From Pectobacterium aquaticum (GTDB taxonomy: Bacteria; Pseudomonadota; Gammaproteobacteria; Enterobacterales; Enterobacteriaceae), in assembly GCF_003382565.3 (NCBI RefSeq), contig NZ_CP086253.1, forward strand, positions 2,480,001 to 2,544,000: a stretch of DNA of 64,000 nucleotides, given 5' to 3'. Shown piece after piece: positions 24,566 to 32,734 of this stretch. The notes under the pieces were generated by a model. It saw only the letters and a program-made list of their open reading frames with translations. It made no database searches and was not told the origin of the DNA. Position 1 is the stretch's first letter, and each line of letters opens with the position of its first letter. Position numbers and translations under genes: made by a program.

Positions 24566-24599
24566 TGTTTATACCCGGTTTACCCTCCCTGTGGATAAT
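24566..24599 (+). promoter_or_regulatory. PhoP box and phoPQ promoter
   Basis: TGTTTA (24566-24571), a 5-nt spacer and GGTTTA (24577-24582) match the PhoP box (T/G)GTTTA-N5-(T/G)GTTTA exactly. GATAAT at 24594-24599 lies 11 nt after the box, the spacing of PhoP-activated promoters, where the box replaces the -35. This indicates positive autoregulation. A second, constitutive-looking -10 (TATAAT, 24631-24636) lies downstream. Confidence 0.85.
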
Positions 24600-24659
24600 T
24601 TAACAAATCAAATAAATACCGTTCGCTGCGTATAATGTTGATACGCGGAAGAGACATAC

Positions 24660-24692
24660 ATGAAAGACATGGCCATAGCCGTATTTCGATAA
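24660..24692 (+). CDS. Possible 10-codon leader ORF upstream of phoP
   Basis: ATG to TAA encodes MKDMAIAVFR, preceded by GGAAGAG at about 6 nt. It lies between both predicted promoters and phoP, within the leader. Its end overlaps a pair of ATGGCCAT sequences (24669-24676 and 24695-24702) that can pair across an 18-nt loop. I know of no leader peptide for phoP, so this is a candidate only. Confidence 0.3.
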   Translation: MKDMAIAVFR

Positions 24693-24726
24693 ACATGGCC
24701 ATTTCTATTCGACAGAGGATATAGCG

Positions 24727-25416
24727 ATGCGAATTCTGGTCGTTGAAGATAATGCATTATTGCGCCACCATTTAACCGTTCAGATGAACGAAATGGGGCA
24801 CCAGGTTGACGCCGCATCTGACGCCAAAGAAGCGGATTATTTTCTGCATGAGAATATGCCAGACATCGCCATTGTCGACCTTGGGTTGCCCGATGAAGAC
24901 GGCATGAGCATGATCCGTCGCTGGCGCGCCCATCAGGTCAAGCTCCCGATTCTGGTGCTGACCGCCCGTGAAGGCTGGCAGGACAAAGTGGCGGTGCTGG
25001 AAGCCGGTGCGGACGATTACGTCACCAAGCCGTTCCATATGGAAGAGGTCGTAGCGCGTTTGCAGGCACTGATGCGGCGCAACAGCGGGCTGGCATCGCA
25101 AGTCATCAGCCTGCCGCCCTTTGAGATCGACTTATCGCGTCGTGAACTGGTGATCCACGGATCGCCTATCAAGCTCACCGCGTTTGAATACACCATTATC
25201 GAGACATTGATTCGCAACAAAGGAAAAGTCGTCAGCAAAGAGTCGTTGATGTTGCAGCTGTACCCCGATGCAGAACTGCGGGAAAGTCATACCATCGACG
25301 TGTTGATGGGGCGGTTACGCAAGAAAATTCAGCAAGCAGAAGCCCCGGATGTGATCACTACCGTACGCGGACAAGGATATCGCTTTGATATTGATATCCC
25401 TTCAGGCTCAGCATGA
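24727..25416 (+). CDS. phoP: PhoP (PehR), OmpR-family response regulator
   Basis: 229 aa. The receiver has ED at 7-8, phospho-acceptor D51 in VDLGLPDEDG and the Lys in DDYVTKPF. The winged-helix DNA-binding domain covers about 125-220 (KLTAFEYTIIETLI, DVLMGRLRKKI, TVRGQGYRF). In soft-rot Erwinia this regulator is PehR, which with PehS controls endopolygalacturonase in response to Ca2+ and Mg2+. The stop overlaps phoQ by 4 nt. The ribosome-binding site AGAGGAT is strong, and a PhoP box lies upstream. Confidence 0.96.
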   Translation: MRILVVEDNALLRHHLTVQMNEMGHQVDAASDAKEADYFLHENMPDIAIVDLGLPDEDGMSMIRRWRAHQVKLPILVLTAREGWQDKVAVLEAGADDYVTKPFHMEEVVARLQALMRRNSGLASQVISLPPFEIDLSRRELVIHGSPIKLTAFEYTIIETLIRNKGKVVSKESLMLQLYPDAELRESHTIDVLMGRLRKKIQQAEAPDVITTVRGQGYRFDIDIPSGSA

Positions 25417-26867
25417 GCGATAAGAAACCGCCCTTCTCGCTGCGTATTCGTTTTTTACTCGCGACAGCGGCCATCGTGCTGGCGCTGTCGCTCGCCTATG
25501 GCGTCGTCGCCATTATCGGTTACAGCGTCAACTTTGATAAAACCTCATTCCGTTTGCTGCGCGGCGAAAGTAACCTCTACTACAGCCTTGCGCAGTGGCG
25601 CGATAACCAACTGAATATCGTCACGCCGTCCGACGTTGACATCAATTTTCCCACACTGGTGTTGATATACGACGTGCATGGCAACGTGTTATGGCGAGAA
25701 AAACACGTTCCCGAGCTGGAAGCGCTAATCAAGCCGGAATGGTTGAACAAGACAGCCTATCACGAGCTAGATACCGACACCGATACCAGCAGCGCGGTAT
25801 TAACGGGCAATACCTTATTGCTGAGCAGCCTGCGAGCGCTGAACGGCGCGCAGAGTAATGCGTTAACGCACTCCATCGCCGTGAACGTTTACCCGAAGAC
25901 CGAACATCTCCCTTCCATCACGATTGTTGTCGTCGATCGCATCCCGCAGGAACTCCAACAGCAAGACGTGGTGTGGGAATGGTTCAGCTATGTGTTGATC
26001 GCCAACCTTCTGCTGGTGCTTCCCCTGCTTTGGCTGGGCGCTCACTGGAGCCTGCGTCCTATTCAGCATCTGGTAAAACAGATCGCCGAGCTGGAAAAAG
26101 GCACGCGCGATCAACTGGATGAAAATTCGCCGCGCGAGTTGTTCAGTCTGGTGAAAAACCTAAATATCCTGCTGAATAACGAACGCCAGCGCTACCATAA
26201 ATACCGCACAACGCTCACCGACCTCACCCACAGTTTGAAAACACCATTGGCGGTTTTACAGACCACGTTACGTGCACTGCGAACCGGCAAAGAGATCACT
26301 ATCGATCAGGCTGAACCTATTATGCTGTCGCAGATCAGCCGTATCTCGCAGCAGATTGGTTATTACTTGCATCGCGCCAGCGTGCGTTCTGAACATAATC
26401 TGCTGATACGCGAAGTGCACTCGGTTCCGGCGCTGCTGGACGGTTTATGTTCCGCGTTAAATAAGGTGTATCAGCGCAAGGGCGTGGTGTTGACGCTCGA
26501 TATTCCGCCCGAGCTGACCTTCGTCGGTGAGAAAAATGATTTCATGGAAGTGCTGGGCAATATTCTTGATAACGCCTGTAAATACTGTCTGGAATTTGTC
26601 GAAATTAGCGTGCAATACTCCGATCACAAACTGCATCTGATCATTGATGATGATGGCCCCGGCATCCACGAAAGCAAGCGCGAAATGATTTTCCTGCGTG
26701 GGCAACGCGCCGACCGTATGCGTCCCGGACAAGGTATCGGCCTTGCCGTTGCGGTCGAAATTATTGAACAGTATCAGGGGGAGATCCTCATCAGCGACAG
26801 CGTACTGGGCGGTGCCCGGGTCGAAGCTATTTTCTCCCGCCAGAACCTGAACCAGAATGAGGGGTGA
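25413..26867 (+). CDS. phoQ: PhoQ (PehS), Mg2+/Ca2+-sensing histidine kinase
   Basis: 484 aa. Membrane helices at about 15-38 and 194-215 enclose an acidic periplasmic sensor domain rich in Asp and Glu. HAMP and dimerisation segments follow with the phospho-acceptor His in LTHSLKTPLAVLQ, then the ATPase domain with NILDNACKY, DDDGPGI and GQGIGLAV. It is translationally coupled to phoP. The PhoQ inhibitor gene mgrB, near yebO in E. coli, was not found at yebO in this window. Confidence 0.95.
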   Translation: MSDKKPPFSLRIRFLLATAAIVLALSLAYGVVAIIGYSVNFDKTSFRLLRGESNLYYSLAQWRDNQLNIVTPSDVDINFPTLVLIYDVHGNVLWREKHVPELEALIKPEWLNKTAYHELDTDTDTSSAVLTGNTLLLSSLRALNGAQSNALTHSIAVNVYPKTEHLPSITIVVVDRIPQELQQQDVVWEWFSYVLIANLLLVLPLLWLGAHWSLRPIQHLVKQIAELEKGTRDQLDENSPRELFSLVKNLNILLNNERQRYHKYRTTLTDLTHSLKTPLAVLQTTLRALRTGKEITIDQAEPIMLSQISRISQQIGYYLHRASVRSEHNLLIREVHSVPALLDGLCSALNKVYQRKGVVLTLDIPPELTFVGEKNDFMEVLGNILDNACKYCLEFVEISVQYSDHKLHLIIDDDGPGIHESKREMIFLRGQRADRMRPGQGIGLAVAVEIIEQYQGEILISDSVLGGARVEAIFSRQNLNQNEG

Positions 26868-27004
26868 AAGGCAGTACAGCGCGCGATGCTTCCGCTATAC
26901 TTATCGCCAATATACTGATTGTTTTAAAATACTGATTATTTCAAGAAAAATCATGTCTTCAAGAACAGTCATTTCCTCAAAAAAACACGCTTCTGGAAAA
27001 CGGT

Positions 27005-28126
27005 ATGAACTATCAGCTCAATCTCGACTGGCAGGATTTTTTAGCGAACTACTGGCAAAAACGTCCGCTCCTGATTAAAGGCGGTTTCACGCATTTTATC
27101 GACCCCATTTCACCTGACGAACTCGCCGGTTTAGCGTTGGAAAATGAGGTTGATAGCCGTCTGGTCAGCCATCAAAACGGCCGCTGGCAGGTAAGCCACG
27201 GTCCTTTCGAGAGCTACGATCATCTGGGAGAAACTAACTGGTCGCTGTTGGTGCAGGCCGTCGATCACTGGCATGAACCCTCTTCTGCCTTGATGCAGCC
27301 CTTTCGACAACTGCCGGACTGGCGCACCGATGATTTGATGATTTCATTTTCCGTTCCCGGCGGTGGCGTAGGACCACATCTGGATCAGTATGATGTTTTC
27401 ATTATTCAGGGAACGGGACGTCGCCGCTGGCGCATCGGTGAAAAAATCCCGATGAAGCAGCACTGTCCGCATCCCGACCTGCTGCAGGTCGATCCGTTTG
27501 ACGCCATTATTGATGAAGAGCTGGAACCGGGCGATATCGTCTATATTCCGCCGGGCTTCCCGCACGAAGGCTACTCGCTGGAGAATTCGCTGAACTACTC
27601 AGTAGGGTTCCGTGCACCGAATGCTCGCGAGTTGGTGAGCGGCTTTGCGGATTATGTACTTTCCCGCGAACTCGGCAGCTATCGCTATAGCGATCCCGAG
27701 ATCCCCTCCCGCGATCATATCGCCAGCGTACTACCGCAAGAGTTGGATGCGCTGCAAAAAATGATGCTGGAGCTGGTGCAGCAGCCGGAGCATTTCCAGA
27801 ACTGGTTTGGCGAATTTATTTCCCAGTCCCGTCACGAGCTCGATCTCTCACCGCCGGAGCCACCTTATCAGGCAGGCGAAGTGTATGAATATCTGCAACA
27901 GGGTGAACCACTGCGTCGTTTAGGCGGCCTGCGGGTCATCTGCGTTGGAGATAGCTGCTTCGTTAACGGGGAAAAAGTGAACAGTACGCACAAGGCGGCG
28001 CTGTTTGCGCTGGCTGAGCACCCTACTATTGGTGCAGAACGGCTAGGCGACGCGCTGGAAGATCCCTCTTTCCTCGCACAGCTCACGGTGTTGATCAACA
28101 GTGGTTACTGGTACTTCGCGGATTAA
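27005..28126 (+). CDS. roxA: RoxA (YcfD), ribosomal protein uL16 arginine hydroxylase
   Basis: 373 aa. A JmjC-type 2-oxoglutarate/Fe(II) oxygenase. The metal triad is visible as H125 and D127 (GPHLDQYD) and H187 (GFPHEGY), the same numbers as in E. coli YcfD, which hydroxylates Arg81 of L16. The C-terminal winged-helix part covers about 300-373. The start ATG at 27005 follows GGAAAACGGT. It lies downstream of phoPQ with a 137-bp gap. In E. coli it is also found in the phoQ-pepT interval. Confidence 0.95.
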   Translation: MNYQLNLDWQDFLANYWQKRPLLIKGGFTHFIDPISPDELAGLALENEVDSRLVSHQNGRWQVSHGPFESYDHLGETNWSLLVQAVDHWHEPSSALMQPFRQLPDWRTDDLMISFSVPGGGVGPHLDQYDVFIIQGTGRRRWRIGEKIPMKQHCPHPDLLQVDPFDAIIDEELEPGDIVYIPPGFPHEGYSLENSLNYSVGFRAPNARELVSGFADYVLSRELGSYRYSDPEIPSRDHIASVLPQELDALQKMMLELVQQPEHFQNWFGEFISQSRHELDLSPPEPPYQAGEVYEYLQQGEPLRRLGGLRVICVGDSCFVNGEKVNSTHKAALFALAEHPTIGAERLGDALEDPSFLAQLTVLINSGYWYFAD

Positions 28127-28156
28127 GACCAATCTTGAATACGGGTTAGTACAAAG

Positions 28157-28181
28157 ATAAGGCGGGAATGTCCCGCCTTAT
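28157..28181. terminator. Hairpin between converging roxA and pepT
   Basis: TAAGGCGGGA and TCCCGCCTTA form a perfect 10-bp stem with a 3-nt loop. Short T-rich runs follow on each strand. It probably ends both genes. Confidence 0.65.
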
Positions 28182-28204
28182 TCATCTATGGAAAATGGAA
28201 ACAC

Positions 28205-29437
28205 TTACGGCTTCGCGCGCAGCGCCGTCAGTTCAGCAATACGCATAATCACAGATACCGCCTTTTCCATGCCTTCTAACGTGACAAATTCGTGTTTGCC
28301 ATGATAGTTGTAGCCGCCGGTAAACAGATTCGGGCACGGTAGCCCTTGAAATGACAAGTGTGCGCCGTCGGTGCCGCCACGAATCGGCTTCATATTCGGC
28401 TCAATGCCACAATCCCGCATCGCCTGCTGCGCCAACGCGATAATGTGCGGATGCTGCTCAACCTGCTCACGCATGTTGTAATAGGTATCGGTAATCGTGA
28501 CTTCAATATAGCAATCTGGGTGCAGCCCCGCACCGACCTTTTCCGCAATATCCAGCATCGTCTGTTTACGCTGTTCAAAGCCGTTGCGGTCAAAATCACG
28601 CACGATGTAATGCAAATCTGCGCGTTCCACAGATCCTTTCATGGTGTGAAGATGGTAGAACCCTTGATAGCCTTCCGTCTGCTCCGGCGATTGACTCTCC
28701 GGCACCTGCTGGTGATAGCGCGAGGCCAGCGTCAGCGCGTTCACCATCACGCCTTTGGCGCTACCGGGATGCACATTGTTGCCCACGATTTTCACCTGAA
28801 CCGACGCGGCATTAAAATTCTCATACTCCAGCTCGCCGACACCGCCGCCGTCTACGGTATAGGCCCACTGTGCGTTAAACGCTGTGACATCAAAAAACTG
28901 CGCGCCCTTGCCAATTTCTTCATCAGGCGTAAAGGCAATACGAATATCGCCGTGCGGTAGCTGGCTTGTCTTCATACGCACTAGCGCGGTCATAATTTCT
29001 GCGATCCCCGCTTTATCATCCGCGCCCAGCAACGTTTTGCCATCGGTCGTAATCAGCGTGTGTCCCAGTAGCTGGTGCAGCACCGGGAACATCACGGGTG
29101 ACAGCACTTCATCCCCCATGCCCAGAGCAATATCACCACCGCGGTAGTTTTCTAGAATCTGCGGATTCACATTCTTGCCGCTAAAATCCGGTGACGTATC
29201 CATATGCGAAATAAAGCCGATGGCCGGAACGGGCCAGGCAACGTTTGCCGGAAGCGTCGCCATCAGGCAGCCCTGCTTGCTCAGTACAACTTGCTCAAAT
29301 CCCAGTTCGAGCAGTTCCTGCTGCAACGCACGCGCCAGTTTCAACTGACCGTCGGTGCTCGGCACCTGCCGAACGCCGGATTTAGACTGTGTATCGAACG
29401 AAACGTAATTCAAAAATCTGTCGAGTAATTTATCCAT
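28205..29437 (-). CDS. pepT: Peptidase T (tripeptidase)
   Basis: 410 aa, M20 zinc aminotripeptidase of the cytoplasm. Metal ligands are seen in ISHMDTSPD (H78, D80), GADDKAG (D about 140) and the catalytic PDEEIG. The dimerisation domain covers about 210-320, and the last ligand His is in NYHGKHEF. In E. coli pepT is divergent from potABCD. Here only decayed pot fragments remain on that side. Confidence 0.96.
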   Translation of the reverse strand: MDKLLDRFLNYVSFDTQSKSGVRQVPSTDGQLKLARALQQELLELGFEQVVLSKQGCLMATLPANVAWPVPAIGFISHMDTSPDFSGKNVNPQILENYRGGDIALGMGDEVLSPVMFPVLHQLLGHTLITTDGKTLLGADDKAGIAEIMTALVRMKTSQLPHGDIRIAFTPDEEIGKGAQFFDVTAFNAQWAYTVDGGGVGELEYENFNAASVQVKIVGNNVHPGSAKGVMVNALTLASRYHQQVPESQSPEQTEGYQGFYHLHTMKGSVERADLHYIVRDFDRNGFEQRKQTMLDIAEKVGAGLHPDCYIEVTITDTYYNMREQVEQHPHIIALAQQAMRDCGIEPNMKPIRGGTDGAHLSFQGLPCPNLFTGGYNYHGKHEFVTLEGMEKAVSVIMRIAELTALRAKP

Positions 29438-29650
29438 CTTATTTATGTCCGCTGAACCCTGAAAGGCATTATGGATAGGGCTACCCCGGTAGATATTGCG
29501 TCAGGTCAGTTTTTTCCCGATTTAACACACTGCCAGACCAGAGGTCAGGCCAAAAAGCGGCGGTGGCGTCACGAAGAATGCCTAAATCAGGTAACAATAG
29601 GGAAACATTTGCGCTAATTCAGTGACTGAATCACCACCAATCGTTCGCCC

Positions 29651-29820
29651 ACCAGCCCGCTGAGCAGCGGCACGTTTGTATTTCAAAGCTACGCCCTGTT
29701 TCCTCATCTCAGCGAGTTTGAGAATGTGGCATTCGGCCTGCGCATGCAGAAAACACCCGCCGCAGAGATTACACCACGCGTGACTGAGGCGCTGAAAATG
29801 GTGCCGTTGGAAGAGCTTGG
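29651..29820 (+). pseudogene. potA: potA remnant (spermidine/putrescine ABC ATPase fragment)
   Basis: Translated fragments read QPAEQRHV in one frame and, after a small deletion or frameshift, VFQSYALFPHLSEFENVAFG and LRMQKTPAAEITPRV in the next. They align with the PotA segment around the Q-loop. The Walker A region, the signature motif, Walker B and the C-terminal domain are gone. It is divergent from pepT, at the position of potABCD in E. coli. Confidence 0.85.
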
Positions 29821-29842
29821 CGACGGCATGCAGGCGGAAGGC

Positions 29843-30038
29843 ATGGCCGTTATCGCAACGTTCTGCTGTCTGCTGCTCGGCTATCCGTTTGCCTTTAATT
29901 CTGGCGCGCTTACCGAAAAAAACTCAGCCGCTGCTGCTGTTTCTACTGATTGTGCCGTTTTGGACCAACTCACTAATCCGCAATTACGGGCTGAAAATTT
30001 TTCTGAGTACACGCGGCCATCTGAATGAATTTCTGCTC
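29843..30038 (+). pseudogene. potB: potB remnant (spermidine/putrescine permease fragment)
   Basis: MAVIATFCCLLLGYPFAF in one frame continues, after a frameshift, as ILARLPKKTQPLLLFLLIV and then FWTNSLIRNYGLKIFLST. This is the conserved middle of PotB. N- and C-terminal parts are missing. It is fused upstream to the potA fragment and downstream directly to potD sequence. Confidence 0.88.
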
Positions 30039-30211
30039 CGGCCAATGCCAAAAACGTTGACGGCGCGATGAAACTGATCGACTTCCTGCTGCGCCCAGAA
30101 GTAGCGGCACAGGTCGAGGAAACCATCGCGAAAGGCGAATGGCAGAACGATGTCGGCAGCGCCAGCACACTGTATGAAACCTACTTCCAGCAGCTAAAAG
30201 CCGGTCGTTAA
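30038..30211 (+). pseudogene. potD: potD remnant (spermidine/putrescine-binding protein C-terminus)
   Basis: 57 codons: PANAKNVDGAMKLIDFLLRP and so on, then EETI joined to KGEWQNDVGSAS and the natural end QQLKAGR plus stop. Compared with E. coli PotD, about 30 residues between two ETI-like motifs are deleted. potC is entirely absent, and the join to potB is direct. The original operon terminator survives downstream. Confidence 0.9.
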
Positions 30212-30225
30212 TCGCGCACGCTGTC

Positions 30226-30255
30226 ACGACGTTACGACGTTACGACGTTACGACG
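30226..30255 (+). repeat. Short tandem repeat ACGACGTT, about 3.75 copies
   Basis: Three full copies and one partial copy of the 8-mer between the potD remnant and its terminator, which it abuts. Confidence 0.9.
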
Positions 30256-30281
30256 GCTTCTCTTATGGGAAGCCGTTTTTC
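30253..30281 (+). terminator. Surviving pot operon terminator
   Basis: ACGGCTTC, an 8-nt loop and GAAGCCGT followed by TTTT, 42 bp after the potD remnant stop codon. Confidence 0.75.
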
Positions 30282-30423
30282 ACATCACCTAGCAAGCTAT
30301 AACAGCTAAACCTATCAAATTGACAGCCAAAAGCATTATCCTGACGGCATTAGGAAAATAATTACGCTCCGCTTCTTCTATAATGATTCAACACCCACTG
30401 GAATCACGATAAGGAGCACCACT

Positions 30424-30588
30424 ATGCTGCAACTCTCCAGCCACAGTTTTCAGGACGGCGACACTATCTCAGGCGAATTTGCGTTTGCCGTACCGCGTCT
30501 GGCCGAAGCCTGCGGGTATAAATCCTCAGCGCGTTTTTCCGAACGGTTTAAAAACCGTTTTGGCTGTTCGCCAACCCAGATTCGTTAA
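30424..30588 (+). pseudogene. 54-codon chimera: PEBP-family N-terminus joined to AraC-family C-terminus
   Basis: The first 24 residues (MLQLSSHSFQDGDTISGEFA...) resemble the N-terminus of YbhB/YbcL-type phosphatidylethanolamine-binding-like proteins. From residue 25 on, LAEACGYKSSARFSERF and FGCSPTQIR form the second helix-turn-helix of an AraC-family regulator, ending in its natural stop. A good AAGGAG ribosome-binding site precedes the ATG, so the fused frame may still be translated. It looks like the scar of a deletion that joined two genes. I assign no function. Confidence 0.75.
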
Positions 30589-30635
30589 TCGTCATCTACA
30601 GCACCGCGCTTTCATCCCAAAACGCTCAACGTAAG

Positions 30636-30675
30636 TTAAAAAAACGCCCTGTTGGATAAACCAGACAGGGCGTTT
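30636..30675 (-). terminator. Rho-independent terminator of prc
   Basis: On the minus strand AACGCCCTGT, a 12-nt loop and ACAGGGCGTT are followed by TTTTTTAA, 25 bp after the prc stop codon. Confidence 0.9.
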
Positions 30676-30699
30676 AATTATCGGAACGATTTTAGCGAA

Positions 30700-32715
30700 T
30701 TACTCTTTTTCTTCCTGTGCCAAATCGTTAGCAATTTTCACCGTTTCATCCAGATAAGGATCGGGTGCCTGATAATCTTTCGGCAGATCTTCCAGCGATT
30801 TGAGCGGTTTTTTACCTTCTCTCGCCAGTCGATCATTCACCCGCTTCAGACGCATCGCTTCATCATCGTCATTCTCTTTCTCGCGCTGAGCCAGATTGAG
30901 CGACACGAGGTTGCGCTTATCCTTAAGCTCGTTGTAGCGGGCAATATCTTGCGCGACATACTGGAATTCAGGATCTTTGGCGATACGCTCCTGATGATGT
31001 TCATTCAGTTTGCTAATCAGCGCCTTCAGATCGCCGCTATTCGTGTAGTTAGCCGCTTTGATGCTGTCCCACGGTAACGCATTGTCTTCAAATTTCTCAC
31101 CGGTATCGACCGTTTCCGTGCCGGTTGGCATCATCACGTCAGGCGTCACACCTTTCATCTGCGTACTGCCGCCGTCAATACGATAGAACTTCTGAATCGT
31201 GTATTGCACGGAACCCAGCGCTGGCCAGTCAGGGCGCAGCATCTGATCGTAAATCCGATTCAGCGAGCGATACTGCTGCACGGTGCCTTTACCAAACGTC
31301 GGTTCACCCACGATCAAGGCGCGGCCATAATCCTGCATTGCCGCCGCGAAGATCTCGGAAGCGGAAGCACTGAAGCGATCTACCAGCACCACCAGCGGGC
31401 CTTTGTAATACACAATACCGTCGGTGTCGCTGTCTTCACGCACTTTGCCATTATTATCGCGTACCTGAACCACTGGGCCGCCTGGGATAAACAGACCAGA
31501 AAGTCCTACCGCTTCAGTGAGCGCGCCGCCGCCGTTCGTACGTAAATCAATCACAATGCTGCTGACGTTCTGTTTTTCCAGCTTCTGAAGCTGAACCTTC
31601 ACGTCATCCGTCAGGCCGACATAGAAACCGGGGATGTCCAGCACGCCGACTTTATCTTTACCGACCGTCTTGACGGACATTTTCACCGCGCGGTCTTCAA
31701 GGCGAATGCGTTCACGCGTCAGCGTGACAATGCGGGTTTTCGTCCCCTTTCCAGCAGGCAAGATTTCCAGACGTACCTTACTGCCTTTCGGCCCTTTAAT
31801 CAGCGCAACGACATCATCCAGACGCCAGCCGATAACATCCACCATCGGTTTGCCGTTTTGGCCTACGCCAACCACGCGGTCACCAACGGTAATGTTTTTG
31901 CTTTTCGCTGCCGGGCCACCGGGCACCATGGAATTGATCATGGTGTAGTCGTCATCCATCTGCAGCACCGCACCAATCCCTTCGAGCGACAGGCTCATTT
32001 CGGTATTGAATTGCTCAGTGTTACGCGGTGACAGGTAGCTGGTGTGCGGGTCAATTTCACGCGCAAAGGCGTTCATGACGAGTTGGAAAACATCTTCGCT
32101 ATTGCTCTGCGCCAGACGGCGAATGGCAAACTGGTAACGCTTGGTCAGCGTCTCTTTGATGTCTTTATCATCTTTACCGGTCAGTTTCAGGCTGAGCCAG
32201 TCATATTTTACCTTGGCATCCCACAGACGATTAAGTTCACCTGCGTTCTGCGGCCAAGGGGCTTTGCTGCGATCGAGCTCAAACGTCTCATTACCCGTTA
32301 GATCGACCGGTTTATCTAGCAGCGACAGTGCATATTGAAAACGCTCAAACCGACGCTTCTGTGCCAGATTGTACAACGCGTACGGAATATCTAGTTGACC
32401 GGATTTCAGCGCGTCGCCCAACTGGGATTTTTGCCCAGAAAATTGGGCCACATCAGAGGCCAAGAGCACGTTGTGGCTGTAGTCCAGCATGTTGAGATAG
32501 CGGTTAAAAATTTTCTCAGAGAACTGCGCGTCCAGCATAAACTGGCGATAGTGCGAACGCAGGAAACGTGAGGCCACCCTGTCGCTAACGGTAGCATGTT
32601 GAGGCTCCTGATGTAGCTGAGGGATCTGCTCAACACGCGTAATGTTTTCATTTGCAAAACTAGAGCCCGCCAGCAGTAAGCCTGCAATGGCGGTTATTCT
32701 AACTAAGTTGTTCAT
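30700..32715 (-). CDS. prc: Prc (Tsp), periplasmic C-terminal processing protease
   Basis: 671 aa from the ATG at 32715 (MNNLVRITAIAGLLLAGSSF), which begins a clear signal peptide cut near SFA. A longer upstream frame lacks this logic. The PDZ domain covers about 215-310. The S41 catalytic Ser is in SASASEIFAA and the Lys 25 residues later in GKGTVQ, the known dyad of Prc. It cleaves the FtsI C-terminus and, with NlpI, degrades MepS. It follows proQ by 19 nt, an operon as in E. coli. Confidence 0.96.
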   Translation of the reverse strand: MNNLVRITAIAGLLLAGSSFANENITRVEQIPQLHQEPQHATVSDRVASRFLRSHYRQFMLDAQFSEKIFNRYLNMLDYSHNVLLASDVAQFSGQKSQLGDALKSGQLDIPYALYNLAQKRRFERFQYALSLLDKPVDLTGNETFELDRSKAPWPQNAGELNRLWDAKVKYDWLSLKLTGKDDKDIKETLTKRYQFAIRRLAQSNSEDVFQLVMNAFAREIDPHTSYLSPRNTEQFNTEMSLSLEGIGAVLQMDDDYTMINSMVPGGPAAKSKNITVGDRVVGVGQNGKPMVDVIGWRLDDVVALIKGPKGSKVRLEILPAGKGTKTRIVTLTRERIRLEDRAVKMSVKTVGKDKVGVLDIPGFYVGLTDDVKVQLQKLEKQNVSSIVIDLRTNGGGALTEAVGLSGLFIPGGPVVQVRDNNGKVREDSDTDGIVYYKGPLVVLVDRFSASASEIFAAAMQDYGRALIVGEPTFGKGTVQQYRSLNRIYDQMLRPDWPALGSVQYTIQKFYRIDGGSTQMKGVTPDVMMPTGTETVDTGEKFEDNALPWDSIKAANYTNSGDLKALISKLNEHHQERIAKDPEFQYVAQDIARYNELKDKRNLVSLNLAQREKENDDDEAMRLKRVNDRLAREGKKPLKSLEDLPKDYQAPDPYLDETVKIANDLAQEEKE

Positions 32716-32734
32716 GCCCAGGTTGGCCTCCGTA

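Noticed and set aside
29726..30028. A 100-codon ORF as a real gene in the pot region
   Set aside because: Its translation passes from PotA-like to PotB-like sequence and then out of frame. It is decayed DNA.
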